Assembly: GCA_947034895.1 (NCBI GenBank)
Contig: OX344762.1
Span: 80,470,981 to 80,534,980 of the forward strand
DNA length: 64,000 bases
Reading direction: 5' to 3'
Source of the DNA: Rhytidiadelphus loreus
Lineage: Eukaryota > Streptophyta > Bryopsida > Hypnales > Hylocomiaceae
Positions 59,101 through 64,000 of the stretch are shown here, piece after piece (the first letter of the stretch is position 1; each line of letters opens with the position of its first letter). The notes under the pieces are model-generated. The model searched no databases. It was not told the origin of the DNA and saw only the letters and a list, made by a program, of their open reading frames with translations. The position numbers and the translations under genes were made by a program.

Positions 59101-60302
59101 TATAGTCATCAATTGTAGACAAAGCCCGAGCTATAGTCTAAGAGAGATGACAATCATAAGTTTGGACTAGGATAAAAAAAATTCTAAACCCTAAACTCTA
59201 CAACAATGAAACTTTGTAGTATGAAGTCACAAAAAAATGGTTTAAGATAATAAGATAATAAACCCTTGCTAGTGATAAATCCTAACACATGTAAAGGGTA
59301 GAAATTTTGTGGTGTACAATTACAAAAAAGTAGGTTAGGAATTGCACCTATATAACCTGCATTCCAAAAATTTGCACTTCTTGAATATGCTCCACTTTGT
59401 TCCAAATGCTTTGTCTCCCAAAGTCCATTGCACATCAAAATATATTCAATAATAAAATTTTGGATTTTAGAGCCTATTACAATAGTTAGGCCAAATTATA
59501 TCAAATTGCTTAAATTAGGTCAAACTATTGAAATTAGATTCAATTGCTCAAGTTTGCCTCCATTTGCTTAAATGAAGCTCCAAAAAATGCTCAAATTGTT
59601 TAAATTTGGCTCTAATTAGGTCAAACTATTAAAATTAGGTTAGATTGCATTGATGAAATTTGACTCAAATTGTTCAAATGAAGTTCAAATTAGAATCAAA
59701 TTGTTCAAATTAGATTTGAAATAAGTCAAATTGTTCAAATGAAGCTCAAATTGCTCAAATTAGGCTTTAAATAGGTCAAATTATTAGATTGAGACTAAAA
59801 TTACACTCAAATTGTTCAAACAAAGATCAATCTTCAAACCACTAATCTATACTTGAAATCAAATTTGTAAAGTGTGTACCTTGGAGGCATTGTTGAACTC
59901 AATTGAATACTTAAACACCACCACTTGATAAAGTTGTTGTCTCACAAACAATGATGACTAAAATTGAAAAATTGAAATGACAAATTTGCAAATTTCAAAA
60001 ACTTTGTGAACACATGAATTGTGTGAAATCCAAAATTACTTCAATCTAACAAAATTTTCAAATCGTTTGGTAATAGCAATAGAAAATTGAAGTCATAAAA
60101 GTTCAAAACTCACAAAATCACAAAATTGTGGAAGTGCAATCAAGTTTGAAGTAAAAAGAAGCAATCAAAATGCCACCTCTCTAATGTCAGTCTATCAATA
60201 CTCTCTAATATCACCTCTCTTCACCGGCCATCATATTTCTATACTATCACACAATTTGAATATGTGATATTACAGAGGTCACTGTGATTTTAGTAGCACG
60301 AT
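59101..60302. other. AT-rich intergenic DNA with a minisatellite
   Basis: No gene. The centre is the array described at 59480-59830. The remainder is plain AT-rich sequence. Confidence 0.5.
59480..59830. repeat. degenerate minisatellite built on CAAATTGTTCAAATTAGG
   Basis: Units of about 18-24 bp containing TCAAATTG(C/T)TCAAATTAGG(C/T)T and AAATGAAG(C/T)TC recur at least ten times with many substitutions. Strand composition is skewed and all frames are short. Confidence 0.7.
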
Positions 60303-60500
60303 GCTGTGTAATTCCAAATGATCTAAAAATTTTCAAGCATGTAGCCAACTTGACTTGAGGAATGATTCCAAAGAGTAACCACCATTTTGGACATTTTTTC
60401 ATAGAAATGTGACCTTGTGAAGTGCAACAACCCGTTTTTCGCAAGGCCCCTAAAATGATTTTTTTTCACTTCAAAAGTTAATATCTTGCAATCTACACCA
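60303..60500 (+). mobile_element. family-A TTAA element, 3' fragment
   Basis: It runs from GTAATTCCAAATGATCTAAA to TTAATATCTTGCAATCTACA, collinear with 57959-58150. It stops before the terminal repeat and is followed by a GC-richer stretch with alternating GAGCG words (60510-60550). Confidence 0.7.
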
Positions 60501-60667
60501 ACGGTGCTAGATTGTGAGCGTGTGAGCGCGAGCCTGCGAGCGTTGAGCAGGAAGTATGTGAGTGCGGAGTTCTGAAATTAAAAAAACTGAGTAATATTTC
60601 AAAAAATAGAATTTTTTTAATAATTATTATAAAACTTACTATTTCGAGTAAATTTTAGTACACACTG

Positions 60668-60758
60668 ACCGTGGACCTATGACCGTGGACTTAGCACCAT
60701 GGGCCGGTTACCGTGGACTTAGCACCCATGACTTCTTACCGTGGATCTATTACCGTGG
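60668..60758. repeat. short-period repeat of ACCGTGGA
   Basis: Five or six copies of ACCGTGGA(C/T), several continuing CTTAGCACC(A/C)AT, spaced 10-25 bp apart. Confidence 0.8.
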
Positions 60759-61005
60759 TTATGTACAATTTGTATAAATTTTTTAATACAAATCATTGGT
60801 TACAGTAATAGAAGTACATATTGTGAAAGGCAAACAAATGACCTATAGGAAAATGCAAATTCTGATTGAAAATAGGTTGTATTGAATACTTCAAGGAATT
60901 ACTGTATTTGTCCAAATACAAAATGGTACTTTTGAAGCTAGACATCTATGAATAGTCTACAGTCCTTCAATCATTAACACTGATCACTTAGGTATTGTTG
61001 GACTT

Positions 61006-63991
61006 CTAAACATGTTGAAGACTATCCTCCGAAACTTTGATGATACCGGCCTTTGTGAGAAGGAGCTTCACTTCATTGAAGCTGAAGCTTGGAGAATGTA
61101 TGAAGTTATCCTCTGTCGGATTCATTTTGCTGAAGTAGCGAAGTAAGTAATAAAGATGTTTGCAATGAACATACTGTTGGCGTCCACCAATTGCTGAAAC
61201 AGCCATGTCGACAAAATCGGGACAAGTGCACTCTGGATACATGCCAAGTGTAATGCGATAAAGCTTCTGCTTTGGCTCAAGTCCGGATTGAAGGGAGATT
61301 ATGGCTCCAAGTCCAGGGAAGGGGAGCAAGGTTACTCCCAAAATCGTTCCCTTGACATTACCAGCGCTCTCCCATTTATTGCGGTGCTCTGTTGTAGGAG
61401 CATTTGCAATACGTCGAATAGCCTTGCTCCTTCGAGTAGTTGGATTTGCGTCTGCATGTAAAGGACTAGGGTGATCATAGTAGATGGCTTGGAAGACATT
61501 GGACATGGTGAATAAACGTCGAGGGGACATAGCTGGCCGTTGTTGTAGCTGGAAACCAGCCTCCTGTAGCAGCAACGTCTCTTGGCGGGTCAAATTAGTG
61601 CCTGTTAGTACAGGCCACACATCCGGGACTTGGGGCCAATCAATTACCCAACTACGTTTAGATCCTTGTACACATCGTTCAATATCATCTGGGCAAAACC
61701 AGAAGTCGGTCATGATCTCCTTGTTTCCGCCATATTGTTTTTTTCTACCACGGTAGGTCGGAGCTGGTGTACCACTAGATCCCTTTGCAATTTTGGCAAC
61801 ACAACGGATGTTTGAACTTCTTTGTTGCGCGTGACACTTGCAACTGGACTTGTGCGAAATTCTTGCAATATGCCACTGTGAAGTATCACATTCACTCTCC
61901 ATTGCAGTTGTCACATGTGGTACATGGGCAGAATCAACCAGTGTGTCTGCTTCATTAGAGGCAACCGTGGGTGAACGTGTCGATCGTGTCTGTACTCGAG
62001 GCTGAGAGAAGTTTACCTTGTCTGGACGATGGGAGTCACCATCTGACCCAATCGGAAGGTCAAGCTTGCGCTTACTGCTACCAAATACTTCTTCGCCTTC
62101 CAAATGCGGAATACGTGATCCAACACCGGCCCCTCCAGGAAGTTCATTGAGTGCCTCCGCAATCTTCTTTGGATCACCGCTACGTCTAGCGCCTCGTAAC
62201 TTTAACTCCTCTTTGGATGGCCCTGACCTTGATATGTTGCCATTAAGAAAAGCTCGATAATTGGTCATTTGCATGAAAGCTCGAATGCAGTCATCAGAAG
62301 TGGCGGCAAACAAATCATTACCCCGATTACCTGACTGTTGCAACCACCTATTATGGACTGTTTCGGATAAGTTGCATGACGGCATATCCGCCATCTCCTC
62401 AACATTTAAGTCCTGAAACAATGATATCAAAGACAAAGTAAAAGAAAAATTAAGTATCACCACTGATAGTTCTCATTTACAATGACACAGTTAAACTTTG
62501 ATCTAACCACTATGCGGCAAAGGCTCCCCTCGGCGCCGAGGGGAGAATCCCCGATACCCTAGAGTGATGAATATCTCCAAACAAGGCAGAAATATTTGTT
62601 CCGAATTTGATTTCAGAAAAATAAAAGTGGATCCATAAGATTGCAGAATGAAAATAATTAGGTAGAAGAAATACCATTTGCATAAAGCCGCCCCATTGAC
62701 GATATCTGAAGTGCCAAAATGCAAGCCACAACTCCAATTCCCTCATAGCATCTTCCGAGGCTGCTCCAGATGAAAGCCACCAAGATCGTATCGCTAGGTA
62801 ACACATCTCAGCTTCGTCCATAGATTTGGAGTCTTTGTATTGCTTACAAAGTCGAGTATGTTGGTGTTGCAAGTCCGGCTTGATGAGCTTCTGTGTATGG
62901 CGATGCAAAGAGGTACTCCAATGTAAAAGACATGTTCTCTCCCGGTTCACCATCTCTATTTTAGGATCTCCTGATCCGTAGACAATTCGAACGGCATTCC
63001 AATTCGCTTGTGCACTGTCTGCCATAAAGCCTTTAAAGTTTGGATTCTCAATGCCATTGCGTCTCATGACTCCGTTCAGAGATCTCCACATGATGCATTG
63101 AACCACAGTGTCCTCAGATTGCATATCACACACAGCAATTGTCATGACTTTCCTGCAACCTGTATCATAAACGTGGCAGGCCATGGTTGTCCAGTCTTTA
63201 ACTCGCTTGACATGGTCAAACATGAGCCATGCGTTCTCCAGATCTCCGCCCGGTTGCATCCGATTCACAAGGTCCACACCACTCCCTGGTCCTTCTACTA
63301 GCATTTTAAACAAATAAACCTTCTCCTTGCCTTGACCAGGAAACACACTGTCATGGATGTACTCAAACCGCAAATTTCTTTTCATATTCATGATACTATC
63401 TATTATCCCACTTTTGCCACTTGAACGGAAAGACGAAATAACATTTCGGATAATAGGAGAACTTAGTATTTGGAACTTGTCCATGACATCATCTAACGAA
63501 TCTCCCCGCAACATCTGCTTTGGACCTTCACCGTTGTGTATCAAGTGGTTATCAAGAAATTTCTTGCTAGCTGCTAGGGCAATGGTAGAGTTAGTGGCAC
63601 TAGGGGTTTTCGAAACCTCACCAGCGATGAGTCCGGCTATAGCACCTAAGGACTCTCTACATGTTCCTGAAGCTACAGGATGCACGTGATTCCCCAAATG
63701 AATGCAAGCTCTAGTCATGCTTGTAGAATCTCCAAAAACGTAATAGATTCGAGCATGACAGACATTGATGCAATGAGGCGGACATTTGCATATCTTACAG
63801 AGGAGAGTAGAATCCTTTGGAGGAAATGCACCAATACAAAATGGACCAGGAGTAAAACCACACCACTCAGTCTCGTTCGGATGAGAAGAACGCTTCAAGT
63901 AGTCGCATTCTGAATTCTTACAGATAAGATGGCCGGCACAGGAAGATTTTCTGAACTTTAGGCCGTCGTGATTGTTGATGTTAGACGTCAT
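61006..63991 (-). CDS. MULE-type transposase / FAR1-like protein with SWIM zinc finger, two exons
   Basis: The ends are ATG at 63991 and stop at 61006. Exon 1 is 63991-62675 and exon 2 is 62412-61006. A 262-bp GT-AG intron (ATG|GTATTTC, TTTCAG|GAC) in phase 0 gives 907 residues without a stop. N-terminal Cys/His clusters (C18, C24, C29; C65, C68, C70, C74, C78) resemble GCM/WRKY-type zinc ligands. The central DDE-type MULE domain has D259 in WLMFDHVKR, D325 in FMADSAQANWNAVR, then CLLHWSTSLHRH (C354, H357). The C-terminal SWIM finger is C834-x-C836-x19-C856-x-H858 in YPECTCPDF and HCKH. It is either a Mutator-like transposase or a domesticated FAR1/FHY3-like DNA-binding protein. Terminal repeats were not found, and the 5' side leaves the window after 9 bases; an AG stands at positions 63996-63997, so an upstream exon is possible. 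Confidence 0.85.
62524..62545. repeat. perfect 22-bp GC-rich palindrome in the intron of the MULE gene
   Basis: CTCCCCTCGGC is followed directly by its own reverse complement. It lies inside the single intron, about 110 bp before the 3' splice site on the transcribed strand. Confidence 0.95.
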
Positions 63992-64000
63992 TGTCCTACA

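Noticed and set aside
59480..59830. CRISPR-like array
   Set aside because: Units are diverged and contiguous with no unique spacers of constant length; this is a eukaryotic minisatellite.
1..64000. LTR retrotransposons, tRNA, rRNA or organellar insertions
   Set aside because: I looked for reverse-transcriptase or integrase motifs, cloverleaf-like sequences and plastid or mitochondrial gene fragments and saw none that I could support by eye.

Overview
The window looks like nuclear DNA of a land plant or close streptophyte relative, most likely bryophyte- or seedless-plant-like. I cannot name the species. The reasons are: an intron-rich acylamino-acid-releasing enzyme gene of plant type, an intronless nuclear gene for plastid [2Fe-2S] ferredoxin with a transit peptide, a MULE transposase gene with a SWIM finger, a Helitron relic, and long AT-rich intergenic DNA full of short transposons. 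Gene density is very low. Only two ordinary host genes are clear in 64 kb, plus one intact transposase-type gene at the right edge.

Layout. 1-13.8 kb: AT-rich intergenic DNA with several inverted-repeat elements, then a GC-richer unexplained stretch (10.3-13.8 kb). 13.8-21.4 kb: an 18-exon acylaminoacyl-peptidase gene on the plus strand; the joined exons stay in phase to a stop and the Ser/Asp/His triad is intact. 21.4-24.9 kb: a MITE and degenerate direct repeats. 24.9-27.7 kb: a decayed unidentified minus-strand reading frame. 27.9-46.2 kb: a nest of short transposons. 46.2-48.3 kb: a GC-richer island with the ferredoxin gene. 49.9-54.7 kb: more MITEs. 55.0-59.1 kb: a broken, rearranged Helitron (Rep plus PIF1-like helicase). 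61.0-64.0 kb: a two-exon MULE/SWIM gene on the minus strand whose start lies 9 bases from the window edge.

The most notable pattern is a recurring class of short (0.23-1.26 kb) elements that start TTAA-CCC(C/T)T and end A(G)GGG-TTAA. They are flanked by the tetranucleotide TTAA and carry 12-15 bp inverted termini, the architecture of piggyBac-type cut-and-paste elements. About ten copies or fragments of one 0.95-kb family (called A here) and several other families with the same ends occur here. One copy split the Helitron coding sequence at an 18-bp palindromic TTAA site, one sits inside another MITE, and two carry a second GC-rich element nested inside them. No transposase able to move them is visible in the window.

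Exon borders, frames and repeat borders were read by eye. Family names rest on motif recognition, not database searches.
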